The notes under the pieces were generated by a model, which saw only the letters and a list, made by a program, of their open reading frames with translations, ran no database searches and was not told where the DNA came from. The translations under genes were made by a program, and so were the position numbers. DNA of 64,000 nt. Origin: Puniceibacterium antarcticum. Lineage in GTDB: Bacteria; Pseudomonadota; Alphaproteobacteria; Rhodobacterales; Rhodobacteraceae. The DNA lies in assembly GCF_002760615.1 (NCBI RefSeq), contig NZ_AWWI01000141.1, forward strand, positions 1 through 64,000, read 5' to 3'. Each line of letters starts with the position of its first letter. Positions within the stretch are counted from its first letter, which is position 1. Below are positions 53,947-61,976 of the stretch, piece by piece.

Positions 53947-55160
53947 TGGCGCATTCCACGCGCGCAACGCTCGCACTGGCGCATCTGGCCGAACGCGACC
54001 CGGCGCTGGGTGTTCTGGCGCTGTGGTGTCATCATCGCGATGATCCGGGAGTGATGCGCACAAGGGGCGATGTGATCCTCTATCCGCCAGAGTTCGATGG
54101 CCATCCCCTGCACGAACAGGTCGGTCTTGTGGGGCACCACGTGCTGCATGTTGCGCTGCGTCACTCCGCCCGGGCCGGGCAGATGGCGGAACGTCTGGGG
54201 CAAGAGTTTGACGTCGCGCTTTTTGGGCTGGTGGCAGACAGTTTGGTCAATGAAACCCTGCTGGTGGCCGGGCATGGCCTTCCAAGGCCAGCCGTCACCG
54301 TGACCGGCCTGCTGGCGGCGGCGGGCTGGCCTGCCGAATCGACACTATGCGCTCTGGCCGAGTGGGATACGGAGAGTCTTTATATGGCTTTGGCAGGGCC
54401 GGATACGGCGGAGCATAGGGCGCAGGAATATGCGCAGCAACAGGACTTCACCCCTGATCTTGAACCAATACCCGCCTCTGAGGACGAAGGCGATGGCCCT
54501 GCCGACTGGCAGGGCCATCTGAGCCGTGCGCTGGAAGCCGGGCTCAAGGCCGGGCGCGGCATCGGCGCCAAGGCTGGGGGCATAGCCGATCTTCAGCCGC
54601 CCCGCACCCGATGGGAACAGGAGCTGCGCCACTTGCTGGCTCGCGCCCTGCAGGAACAACCACGACTTTCTTACAAACGCCCCTCGGGGCGGTGGGCGGC
54701 AGCAGAAGCCGAAGCGCGCAGCCACGGCAACCCGGTTCCTGTATTCGAGCCGGGCCGACAGCGTACCCGATTGCGCCCGAGCATCGCCATCGGGCTGGAC
54801 ACTTCGGGCTCTGTCACACCGCTGATACTGAGGCTGTTCGCCTCAGAGGTTGCAGGCATTGTGCGCAGAACAGGAGCCGCTTGCACTGTTCTCGCCTTCG
54901 ATGAAACGGTGCATTGGCAAGAGGATCTGCGAGCAGGCGAGTGCCAGGCTAGATTATCGTCGGCCCCGATGCGCAGGGGCGGAGGCACGGCGTATGCGGA
55001 TCTGATGACGCGGATCAATCTGCTGAAGCCGTCAGTCGCAGTGATCCTCACCGACCTAGACGGCATATTCGGCACGCCGCCCGAGATGCCCGTGCTCTGG
55101 GCCGTCCCAAAGGCTCCAGCCTTTAGCCCGCCCTTTGGCAGGGTGCTAGTGCTCGCCTGA
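53946..55160 (+). CDS. VWA-like / DUF2201 protein with a metallopeptidase-like N-terminus
   Basis: A 404-residue protein with a DUF2201-type N-terminal region and a C-terminal VWA-like domain. The MIDAS is visible as GLDTSGSVT near 283-291. The N-terminal segment GLVGHHVLHVALRH (60-73) resembles the zincin motif HExxH, but the Glu is replaced by His (HHVLH), so peptidase activity is doubtful. A Gly/Asp/Glu-rich linker lies in the middle (about 160-200). It follows the MoxR ATPase directly and is probably its substrate-adaptor partner. The target is unknown. Confidence 0.85.
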   Translation: MAHSTRATLALAHLAERDPALGVLALWCHHRDDPGVMRTRGDVILYPPEFDGHPLHEQVGLVGHHVLHVALRHSARAGQMAERLGQEFDVALFGLVADSLVNETLLVAGHGLPRPAVTVTGLLAAAGWPAESTLCALAEWDTESLYMALAGPDTAEHRAQEYAQQQDFTPDLEPIPASEDEGDGPADWQGHLSRALEAGLKAGRGIGAKAGGIADLQPPRTRWEQELRHLLARALQEQPRLSYKRPSGRWAAAEAEARSHGNPVPVFEPGRQRTRLRPSIAIGLDTSGSVTPLILRLFASEVAGIVRRTGAACTVLAFDETVHWQEDLRAGECQARLSSAPMRRGGGTAYADLMTRINLLKPSVAVILTDLDGIFGTPPEMPVLWAVPKAPAFSPPFGRVLVLA

Positions 55161-55189
55161 CCTGTATTGCCTTGGCAGATTCACAATCG

Positions 55190-55229
55190 GAGCATGCGGA
55201 CTGTCTTTGCAAATGCAGTCCGCATGCTC
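55190..55229. terminator. Near-perfect 40-base palindrome between convergent genes
   Basis: GAGCATGCGGACTG (55190-55203) and CAGTCCGCATGCTC (55216-55229) form a 14-bp perfect stem. The 12-base centre contains TTTGCAAA, so all but two pairs of the 40 bases match. It should end transcription from both the VWA gene and the NodT gene. Confidence 0.8.
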
Positions 55230-55282
55230 GCTTTCGTTGCGACTGGCGATGGCCCAAAGTCTGAAACCAAGGCCGGAGTACC

Positions 55283-56635
55283 TTAGCGCGTATAGTTCCA
55301 GCCCCGGCCAGCGGCAATCTGCAAGGTGCCCCAGTTGTTGGCCATATCACGCACTGATTGTGCCAGCGACAGCTGCGCGTTGCCGCGTGAGCGTTCGGAG
55401 TCTAGCAAATCGAGCAGAGTGGTCGTTCCGCCCTCGTAGGTCGCATTCGACAGTTCAACCACACGTTCGTAAGAATTCAGCGCCGCGCGGGTTGCCGACA
55501 CCGTGGCCACGCTACGGCTGTAGGAAGTCTGTGCCGACTGCACTTCTTCCACAGCGTTTAGAACCGTGCCGCGCCATGTCAGCTCTGCCTGTTTTGCCTG
55601 GCTGATGGCCTGATCGCGGCTTCCGCGCAGCAACGGCTGGTTCAGAACCGGAATGCTGATCGCCGGGCCGAATTGCCAGCTCCGCGTGGCGGCGTTTGTC
55701 ACCGTGCCGCTCAAGGACAGTGAGGGGTAGAGTTCTGCCTCGGCCACGCCGACGGCGGCGACCGCGGCGGCAAGGTCCCGCTCCGAGGAGCGTACATCCG
55801 GCCGGTTGCGCAGCAGATCTGCCGGAACGCCGGCGCTCGTGCGGGCACGTGCCCGAGGCTGGGGCGCGCCGCGCTGCAGGTCAGTGATCAGAGGCTGCGC
55901 CGGTTCGGCCAGCAACGTTGCGAGCGCATAGACCGAGGCGAAGAAATTCGCTTCAAGCGAGGGGACATTAGCGCGGGTTTCGTCATAGAGGGCTTGTGCG
56001 CGTGCCACATCCAGATCCGAAACGGTCCCGGCGCTGCGCTGACGTTGCACCAGATCGAGTGTCTCACCCCGGCTGCTGAGGTTCTGGCGGGTGATGGCCA
56101 GTGCCTCTTGATAATAGCGCGCATCGATGTAATTCGACACCAGACTGGAAAGGAAAGCCAGCCGCGCCACACCCACATCCAGCTTTGCGCCCTCAAGCTG
56201 CGCAATCGCGCGTTCGCGCGCACGCCGTTCCCCGCCGAACAGATCCATCATGATAGACGGGCTGAAACCCGCAGAGGTGCCTTGGTCATAACCCACACCC
56301 TCGGCACCAGTCCGGGTGAGATTGCCGGTCAGCGATCCGCTGACCTGTGATGGCAGGCCTGTGGTGCGCAGACTGGCCTGTGCCTGTTCGATTCGCTCGA
56401 TAGCGGTACGGATGTCCAGGTTCTGTGCAAGGCCGCGGTCCACCAGCGCGTTCAGCGTCTGGTCCTGATAATCCGTCCACCAGAGTTGCTGGCTGACATC
56501 GCCCAAAGGTGCGGTGTCCCCTTCTGCAAAGGCTGTGGTCAGCGCGATGTCGGGGGTTTTGTAATCTGGCCCGACGGATGTGCAGGCCACGAGGCCAACG
56601 GTAGCAAATGTCATTGCGGGGGTGCGGAATTTCAT
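55283..56635 (-). CDS. NodT-family outer-membrane efflux lipoprotein
   Basis: A 450-residue TolC/OprM-type outer-membrane protein. A lipobox around Cys18 (GLVAC followed by TSVGPDY) marks it as a lipoprotein. Two homologous halves carry the coiled-coil and strand patterns, for example RNRPDVRSSERDLAAAVAAVGVAEAELYP at about 274-302 [the RPDV-E-L-A-A motif of NodT proteins]. Such channels serve RND or MFP efflux pumps. No inner-membrane pump or adaptor gene lies nearby, so it is an orphan and would have to join a pump encoded elsewhere. Confidence 0.9.
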   Translation of the reverse strand: MKFRTPAMTFATVGLVACTSVGPDYKTPDIALTTAFAEGDTAPLGDVSQQLWWTDYQDQTLNALVDRGLAQNLDIRTAIERIEQAQASLRTTGLPSQVSGSLTGNLTRTGAEGVGYDQGTSAGFSPSIMMDLFGGERRARERAIAQLEGAKLDVGVARLAFLSSLVSNYIDARYYQEALAITRQNLSSRGETLDLVQRQRSAGTVSDLDVARAQALYDETRANVPSLEANFFASVYALATLLAEPAQPLITDLQRGAPQPRARARTSAGVPADLLRNRPDVRSSERDLAAAVAAVGVAEAELYPSLSLSGTVTNAATRSWQFGPAISIPVLNQPLLRGSRDQAISQAKQAELTWRGTVLNAVEEVQSAQTSYSRSVATVSATRAALNSYERVVELSNATYEGGTTTLLDLLDSERSRGNAQLSLAQSVRDMANNWGTLQIAAGRGWNYTR

Positions 56636-56914
56636 GCGTGACGTCTTTCGTTCATGTGGCGGGCGGCAGGGAGGTCGCTGTCTGCCCAGAGGTTTTAGGC
56701 GACAATAGCTTCAGGTCCGTGAATGCCAATGCCCGGACCGGCCCGCACACCCTAAATTGAAGCGTCAGGATTGCACAGATCGTTTGCGCGCAAAAAAGCC
56801 TCCACCGCAAGACAAACGGCTCTATCGAGTTTCCGGAGCTTAAAGGCCCTGCGCCGCGCCATCTTTCCGCAGTATTTCCGAAATGCCCATTTAGCGGCCT
56901 GGGCACTTAACTTT
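56636..56914. other. Intergenic region without a supported gene
   Basis: These 279 bases separate the NodT gene from the 3' end of the monooxygenase gene, both on the minus strand. It should hold the NodT promoter and the terminator of the importer operon. I find no clear hairpin. Open frames that cross it are shadows of the monooxygenase. Confidence 0.5.
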
Positions 56915-58162
56915 TTAGCGCAGCTTTTGCGCGCTCTCAACACGGGAAAACCCGGCCATGCTGGCGTAACCGCCGACGATGGCCGATCGCGCCTCAAGGT
57001 TAAGGATGTGATCAATGTTGTCGAACCCTGCCGGGGCCAGCTTTTCCACGGCGTCGATGACCCGCTCGGGCCCGCCCAGCCGGTTGGTGTGCACCACCTC
57101 TGCCGTCTTGGGCAGGCGATCCTTTTCATAGGCCCAGAGGGCGGCACGCGGGTGTTCGGCGCTGGCCAGAGCATCGGCAATGCAGCGGGCATCCAGAACG
57201 GCCTGAGAGGCGCCGTTGGACCCCACGGGATACATCGGATGCGCCGCATCGCCCAGCAGCGTCACGCGGCCAAAGGTCCAGCGGGGCAGGGGATCGCGGT
57301 CTGCCATCGGGTATTCGAAGATGGATGGGGTGGCGCGCACCAGCCCTTCGATATCCATGCCGGGCACAGAGAAGCGTTTGGCGTGGGGCAGGACGGTGGC
57401 GAGGGGGACCTGCCGCGACCAGTTGTCGGGCATCGGGGAGGAGATCGCCGGATCCTTGATCCGCACATTGACCACCCAGTTGGTCAGTTGCCTGCCGTCT
57501 TTGGCCGGCGCGATGGGGTAGAGCACGAATTTGCCGCCCAGACCGCCGCCGATGGCCATGCTTTCGCCGTCCAGCCAGACCGGCCAGTCGACGGCCCCGC
57601 GCCACATGGCGACACCCTGCCAGCTGGGCGCGCCTTCGTCGGGGTAGAATATCTTGCGCCCGGCCGAGTGAATGCCATCGGCGCAGATCAGCACGTCACC
57701 GCGCGCGCTCAGACCAGCGCCGCCTTCGACCGAATCGGTGAAATGGGCTGTCACGCCGCCCTCGTCCTGCACAAAGCCTGCCAGCCTGCGCCCGGTCAGC
57801 ACAGCGTCGGGGCCGAGCCTGTTGATCACCGCATCATAGATCGTCTTTTGCAGGCGTCCGCGATGGATTGAGAATTGCGGCACCTCGTGGCCCGCATGCA
57901 TGCCGCGCAGTTCTGACCAGACCTCTTGCCCCTGTTTGGTGAGGTAGGAGAGCTTGCGCGTGCGCACGCCAACCTTGTCGAGCGCGGGCAAGAGGCCAAG
58001 GGCGGCCAGTTCGCGGATCGCATGGGGCAGGATGTTGATGCCGACACCGACCTCGCGCACCTCGCGCGCGGCCTCGAACAGCTGGACCGGGATGCCGCGC
58101 TGATGCAGCATCAGCGCTGTCACCAGCCCGCCGATGCCCGCGCCTGCGATGAGGACCTTCAT
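56915..58162 (-). CDS. FAD-dependent aromatic monooxygenase (salicylate / 3-hydroxybenzoate hydroxylase-like)
   Basis: A 415-residue group-A flavoprotein monooxygenase, probably NAD(P)H-dependent. It shows the FAD loop GAGIGG (7-12), the DG motif CADGIHS and the second FAD motif GDAAHPMYPVGSNGASQ. Such enzymes hydroxylate phenolic acids. It is the last gene of an operon with a branched-chain-type ABC importer and a cupin, and starts right after the cupin stop. An aromatic or heteroaromatic acid is the expected substrate. I cannot choose between salicylate, hydroxybenzoate and relatives. Confidence 0.85.
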   Translation of the reverse strand: MKVLIAGAGIGGLVTALMLHQRGIPVQLFEAAREVREVGVGINILPHAIRELAALGLLPALDKVGVRTRKLSYLTKQGQEVWSELRGMHAGHEVPQFSIHRGRLQKTIYDAVINRLGPDAVLTGRRLAGFVQDEGGVTAHFTDSVEGGAGLSARGDVLICADGIHSAGRKIFYPDEGAPSWQGVAMWRGAVDWPVWLDGESMAIGGGLGGKFVLYPIAPAKDGRQLTNWVVNVRIKDPAISSPMPDNWSRQVPLATVLPHAKRFSVPGMDIEGLVRATPSIFEYPMADRDPLPRWTFGRVTLLGDAAHPMYPVGSNGASQAVLDARCIADALASAEHPRAALWAYEKDRLPKTAEVVHTNRLGGPERVIDAVEKLAPAGFDNIDHILNLEARSAIVGGYASMAGFSRVESAQKLR

Positions 58163-58618
58163 TTATGCGTCCTCGGGCGGGGGGAGGAAATCGACCTCGT
58201 GCTGGGCGGACACGGCCACCACATCCGCCGGATTGGCTTTGGGGCCAAGGTTGTGCAGCGCCCAGAACAGGTCATAGATGCGGCGGGACGGGGACACCCA
58301 GAACAGGCATTTTATTGTCGACTCGGTCTTGTTGAAGATCCCGTGCGGGATGCCCATCGGCAGGCGGATCAGATCGCCCGGTTCGGCATAGGCCTCGACC
58401 CCGTTCAGGAGCAGATCGAACCGGCCTTCGAGAACATATATGAATTCATCCTGATGCGGATGGATGTGCGGCGGCACGAAGGTGCCCTTGGGCAGGGTCG
58501 CATGCCACGACATGGAGGAGTCCGACAGATGCTTGGGCACATAGGTCTGCCCGAGGATGTTCCAGCTGATATTGTCCATGCCGGTGCCGGTTTTAGACAC
58601 CCCGGGGATCATCTTCAT
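58163..58618 (-). CDS. Single-domain cupin protein
   Basis: A 151-residue cupin. Motif 1 is HIHPHQDEFIYVLEG, motif 2 PGDLIRLPMGIPHG, so the metal-binding His, His, Glu and His are present. Cupins of this size near aromatic-acid genes can be dioxygenases, isomerases or ligand sensors. The neighbours suggest it acts on the imported or hydroxylated compound. There is no signal peptide. It lies 22 bases after livF. Confidence 0.85.
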   Translation of the reverse strand: MKMIPGVSKTGTGMDNISWNILGQTYVPKHLSDSSMSWHATLPKGTFVPPHIHPHQDEFIYVLEGRFDLLLNGVEAYAEPGDLIRLPMGIPHGIFNKTESTIKCLFWVSPSRRIYDLFWALHNLGPKANPADVVAVSAQHEVDFLPPPEDA

Positions 58619-58640
58619 TCACTTGGTCCTTTGCGTATTT

Positions 58641-59327
58641 TCAGACATGCAGGAAACGGTCCTTGATATCGGGGGTGGCGAGGATCTGGGCGGTGCTGCC
58701 CTGCCAGACCACGCGGCCCTTTTCGATCACCACATGGCGGTCGGCGAATTTGGTCAGCGCATCGACATTCTTGTCGATCACCAGTATCGCCTCGCCCTCG
58801 GATTTCAGCCGGGTGAGGCAGGCCCAGATGTCGGCGCGGATCAGCGGGGCAAGGCCCTCTGTCGCCTCGTCCAGCACCACAAGGCGCGGGTTGGTCATCA
58901 ATGCGCGGCCTATGGCCAGCATCTGCTGTTCGCCCCCCGACAGCTGGTTGCCCATGTTGCGTTTGCGTTCCTGCAGACGGGGAAAAAGGTCGTAGATCCG
59001 GTTGAGCGTCCATTTGCCTTTGGTCGCGGTGGCCTGCAGGTTTTCCTGCACGGTGAGCGTCGGAAAGATCTGCCGCCCCTCGGGGACAAGGCCCAGACCG
59101 GCGCCCGCCACCAGATGGGGTTCGGCCCCGGTCAGATCCTTGCCATCGATGCGGATCTGCCCGCCTGTCGGTTTGACCATGCCAAAGATCGACTTGATCG
59201 TCGTCGTCTTGCCCATGCCGTTGCGGCCCAGCAGGGTCACCACCTCGCCCCTGGCAACGGACAGGTCGATGCCGAACAGGATGCGGCTTTCGCCGTAGGC
59301 GGCTTCTAACCCGGTGACTTGCAGCAT
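58641..59327 (-). CDS. livF: Branched-chain-type ABC transporter ATPase LivF
   Basis: A 228-residue ATPase with Walker A GRNGMGKT, signature LSGGEQQM, Walker B LVVLDEATEGL. It is the second ATPase of a HAAT-type importer and has the usual LivF length. Its start shares a TGATG junction with livG. The transported compound is probably an aromatic acid or amide, as judged by the downstream enzymes, not necessarily an amino acid. Confidence 0.93.
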   Translation of the reverse strand: MLQVTGLEAAYGESRILFGIDLSVARGEVVTLLGRNGMGKTTTIKSIFGMVKPTGGQIRIDGKDLTGAEPHLVAGAGLGLVPEGRQIFPTLTVQENLQATATKGKWTLNRIYDLFPRLQERKRNMGNQLSGGEQQMLAIGRALMTNPRLVVLDEATEGLAPLIRADIWACLTRLKSEGEAILVIDKNVDALTKFADRHVVIEKGRVVWQGSTAQILATPDIKDRFLHV

Positions 59328-60076
59328 CAGACAGCCTCCTCATCACCCAGATAGGCGGCGCGCACCTTTGGGTCGTTGCGGATCATGTCGGGTGTGCCGG
59401 AGGCGATGATTTCGCCGTAGACCAGCACCGAAATCCGGTCGGCGAGGGCAAAGACCGCCTCCATATCATGTTCGATCAGCACGGTGGCATAGCGCCCCTT
59501 GAGCGCGCGCAGGCGCTGGACAAAGGCTTCGGCCTCTTCTCCGCCGGTACCGGCAAGCGGTTCGTCCAGCAGCAGGACCTTGGGGTTTGTGGCCAGCGCA
59601 ATGGCCAGCTCAAGTCGGCGGTGTTCGCCGTGGGACAGCGCCGAGGCGCGCAGACTGGCGCGATCGTCAAGCCCGGCCTCGACCAGTGCGTTCATGGCGG
59701 CATCGTTCAGCGCGCGTTCCCCGGCGACCGGCGCAAAAAAGCGAAAGGACGAGCCAGAGCGCGCCTGTACCGCCAGAGCGACATTTTCGAGCACTGTGAA
59801 GCGCGGCAGGATCGAGGTGATCTGGAACGACCGCGCAAGGCCCAGCCGCACGCGGTCAGACATGCTGCGGTGAGTGACATCGCGCCCGGCAAGCGAGACT
59901 GACCCGCTGTCTGGTGCGATCTTGCCCGAGAGCTGCCCGATCAGAGTGGTCTTGCCCGCGCCGTTGGGGCCGATGATGGCGTGGAGTTCGCCGGGTTCGA
60001 CATCAAGCGAGACGTTGCGGGTCACCTCCAAAGCGCCATAGCTTTTGCAGAGGTTGCGGACGGACAGCAGGCTCAT
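59327..60076 (-). CDS. livG: Branched-chain-type ABC transporter ATPase LivG
   Basis: A 249-residue ATPase, Walker A GPNGAGKTT, signature-like LSHGEHRRLE (the LSGGQ motif with substitutions) and Walker B VLLLDEPLAG. The ATG at 60076 overlaps the livM stop as ATGA. An in-frame upstream reading to 60196 would extend deep into livM and is rejected. It forms the ATPase pair with LivF. Confidence 0.93.
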   Translation of the reverse strand: MSLLSVRNLCKSYGALEVTRNVSLDVEPGELHAIIGPNGAGKTTLIGQLSGKIAPDSGSVSLAGRDVTHRSMSDRVRLGLARSFQITSILPRFTVLENVALAVQARSGSSFRFFAPVAGERALNDAAMNALVEAGLDDRASLRASALSHGEHRRLELAIALATNPKVLLLDEPLAGTGGEEAEAFVQRLRALKGRYATVLIEHDMEAVFALADRISVLVYGEIIASGTPDMIRNDPKVRAAYLGDEEAV

Positions 60077-61032
60077 TTCCGGCCCCCCTTGAACCGCTCC
60101 AGCGCGCCGGTGATGCCATGCGGCGAATAGAGCACCATGAGGATCAGGAAGACCCCGAAGAGCAGCCGCCAGTGTTCCGTCAGCACGGCGAGCCAATCCT
60201 CTAGCAGCAGGGCCACCACCGCGCCGCCGATGGCACCGGTGAGATTGCCGATCCCGCCAAGGACAACCATGACGATCAGCTCGCCCGAGCGGTGCCAGGA
60301 CATGAAGGCAGGCGAGACGAATTCGGCCTGATTGGCGAGGATCACACCGGCAACAGAGGTCATGCAGCCCGAGATCACGAAGGCGGTCAGCTGGTAGCGG
60401 AAGGGGGCGAGGCCAATCGCCTCCATCCTCACCGGGTTTTCGCGGGTGCCGATCAGCACGCGGCCAAAGCGCGACCCGACGATGCGGGTGGCCCCGGCAA
60501 AGAGGATGATCAGCAGGGCGAGGGCGGTGTAGAACATCACGCGGTCATTTTCCAGGGCATCCGAGCCGAACAGGGTGGAGCGCGCCTGCAGCGGGGTGCC
60601 GTCATCGCCGCCGTAGGCCGAAAGCGAGACGAAGAAGAAATAGGCCATCTGACCAAAGGCGAGCGTGATCATGATGAAATAGACGCCGCTTGTGCGCAGG
60701 GAAATCGCCCCGGTCAGCAGCGCGAAAATGGCCGACAGGGCGACAGCCCCCAGAATGTGCAGGCCGAGGTCGGTGACGCCGTAGCTGTTCAGGATCGCCA
60801 CCGCATAGGCGCCAAAGCCGAGGTATGCGGCATGTCCAAAGCTGACCATCGCGCCGTAGCCGAGGATCAGATCCAGCGCCATGGCGGCAATGGCATAGGC
60901 CAGGATGCGGGTGCCGATGAGCAAGAGGAACGGATCGTCAGTCGCCATGGCGATGAGCGGCAGGGTGGCGAAACCGGCAAAGATCAGAAGGGAGAGCCAG
61001 ATGCGTGCGGAGATGTGTTGAATGCCCTTCAT
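60073..61032 (-). CDS. livM: Branched-chain-type ABC transporter permease LivM
   Basis: A 319-residue permease with about eight to ten hydrophobic segments. LivM-type patterns include ILGYGAMVSFGHAAYLGFGAY and the C-terminal VVLGGIGNLTGAIGGAVV. It pairs with LivH and overlaps it by 4 bases. Confidence 0.93.
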   Translation of the reverse strand: MKGIQHISARIWLSLLIFAGFATLPLIAMATDDPFLLLIGTRILAYAIAAMALDLILGYGAMVSFGHAAYLGFGAYAVAILNSYGVTDLGLHILGAVALSAIFALLTGAISLRTSGVYFIMITLAFGQMAYFFFVSLSAYGGDDGTPLQARSTLFGSDALENDRVMFYTALALLIILFAGATRIVGSRFGRVLIGTRENPVRMEAIGLAPFRYQLTAFVISGCMTSVAGVILANQAEFVSPAFMSWHRSGELIVMVVLGGIGNLTGAIGGAVVALLLEDWLAVLTEHWRLLFGVFLILMVLYSPHGITGALERFKGGRK

Positions 61033-61949
61033 GACGCGCGCTGCCCGAACAGGCCCTGCGGGCGGGCGAACAGGATCGCGGCCATCAGGATATAGACCAG
61101 CATCGGGGCGAGCATCCGGCCTGTCTGACCGGCGGCTGCTGGTTCCATGATATAGTGCAGCAGAATGGGGCCGAAGGTCTTGCCCAGAGTGTCCACAATG
61201 GCGACCAGCAGGGCCCCCAGAAACGCCCCCCGGATCGACCCGATCCCGCCGATCACCACGACAACAAAGGTCAGGATCAGCACGCTTTCCCCCATGCCCG
61301 TGTCCACAGACAGGATCGGCGCGACGATGGCCCCGGCAAAGCAGGCGAGCACAGCACCAAGGGCAAAAACCAAGGAGAACAGCTTGCGGATGTTCACACC
61401 CAGCGCCGAGACCATGTCGCGGTTTGTGGCACCGGCGCGCAGCAGCATGCCGATGCGCGTGTGGTTGACCACGACATAGAGCCCCGCGGCGACCGCCAGC
61501 CCTGCGGCGATGATCGCCAGACGGTAGACCGGATATTGCAAGGGTCCGATCAGCGGGATCGACCCGCTGAGCAATGCGGGCAGAGGCACCGAGAGCGGCG
61601 TCGTGCCCCAGAGGATCTTGACCCCTTCGTTCACGATCATCACCAGCCCGAAGGTTGCCAGCACCTGATCCAGATGCGAGCGGGCATAGAGCGGGCGGAT
61701 CACCAGCCGCTCGATCACCAGCCCGACCACAAGGGCCGCGGGCAGCATAAGCAGCAGCCCGAGCCAGAAGCTGCCGGTGAGGGCGGCGAATGTGGCGATC
61801 AGATACGCCCCGATCATGTAGAGCACGCCATGGGCCAGATTGATCACATCCATGATCCCGAACACCAGCGTCAGCCCGGCGGCAATGAGGAACAAAAGAA
61901 CCCCCAGCTGCGCGCCGTTCAACAGCTGCAGGATGAACAGATTTGTCAT
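61029..61949 (-). CDS. livH: Branched-chain-type ABC transporter permease LivH
   Basis: A 306-residue permease with about eight membrane segments and LivH patterns LVFGIMDVINLAHGVLYMIGAY and VVIGGIGSIRGAFLGALLV. It is the first membrane gene after livK, 27 bases downstream. It forms the channel with LivM. Confidence 0.93.
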   Translation of the reverse strand: MTNLFILQLLNGAQLGVLLFLIAAGLTLVFGIMDVINLAHGVLYMIGAYLIATFAALTGSFWLGLLLMLPAALVVGLVIERLVIRPLYARSHLDQVLATFGLVMIVNEGVKILWGTTPLSVPLPALLSGSIPLIGPLQYPVYRLAIIAAGLAVAAGLYVVVNHTRIGMLLRAGATNRDMVSALGVNIRKLFSLVFALGAVLACFAGAIVAPILSVDTGMGESVLILTFVVVVIGGIGSIRGAFLGALLVAIVDTLGKTFGPILLHYIMEPAAAGQTGRMLAPMLVYILMAAILFARPQGLFGQRAS

Positions 61950-61976
61950 GCGTCTCTCCGACCCTTGGCGGCTAGC

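Noticed and set aside
56652-56906. 84-codon minus-strand frame between the NodT and monooxygenase genes
   Set aside because: There is no start signal or family pattern, and overlapping frames in other phases are equally open.
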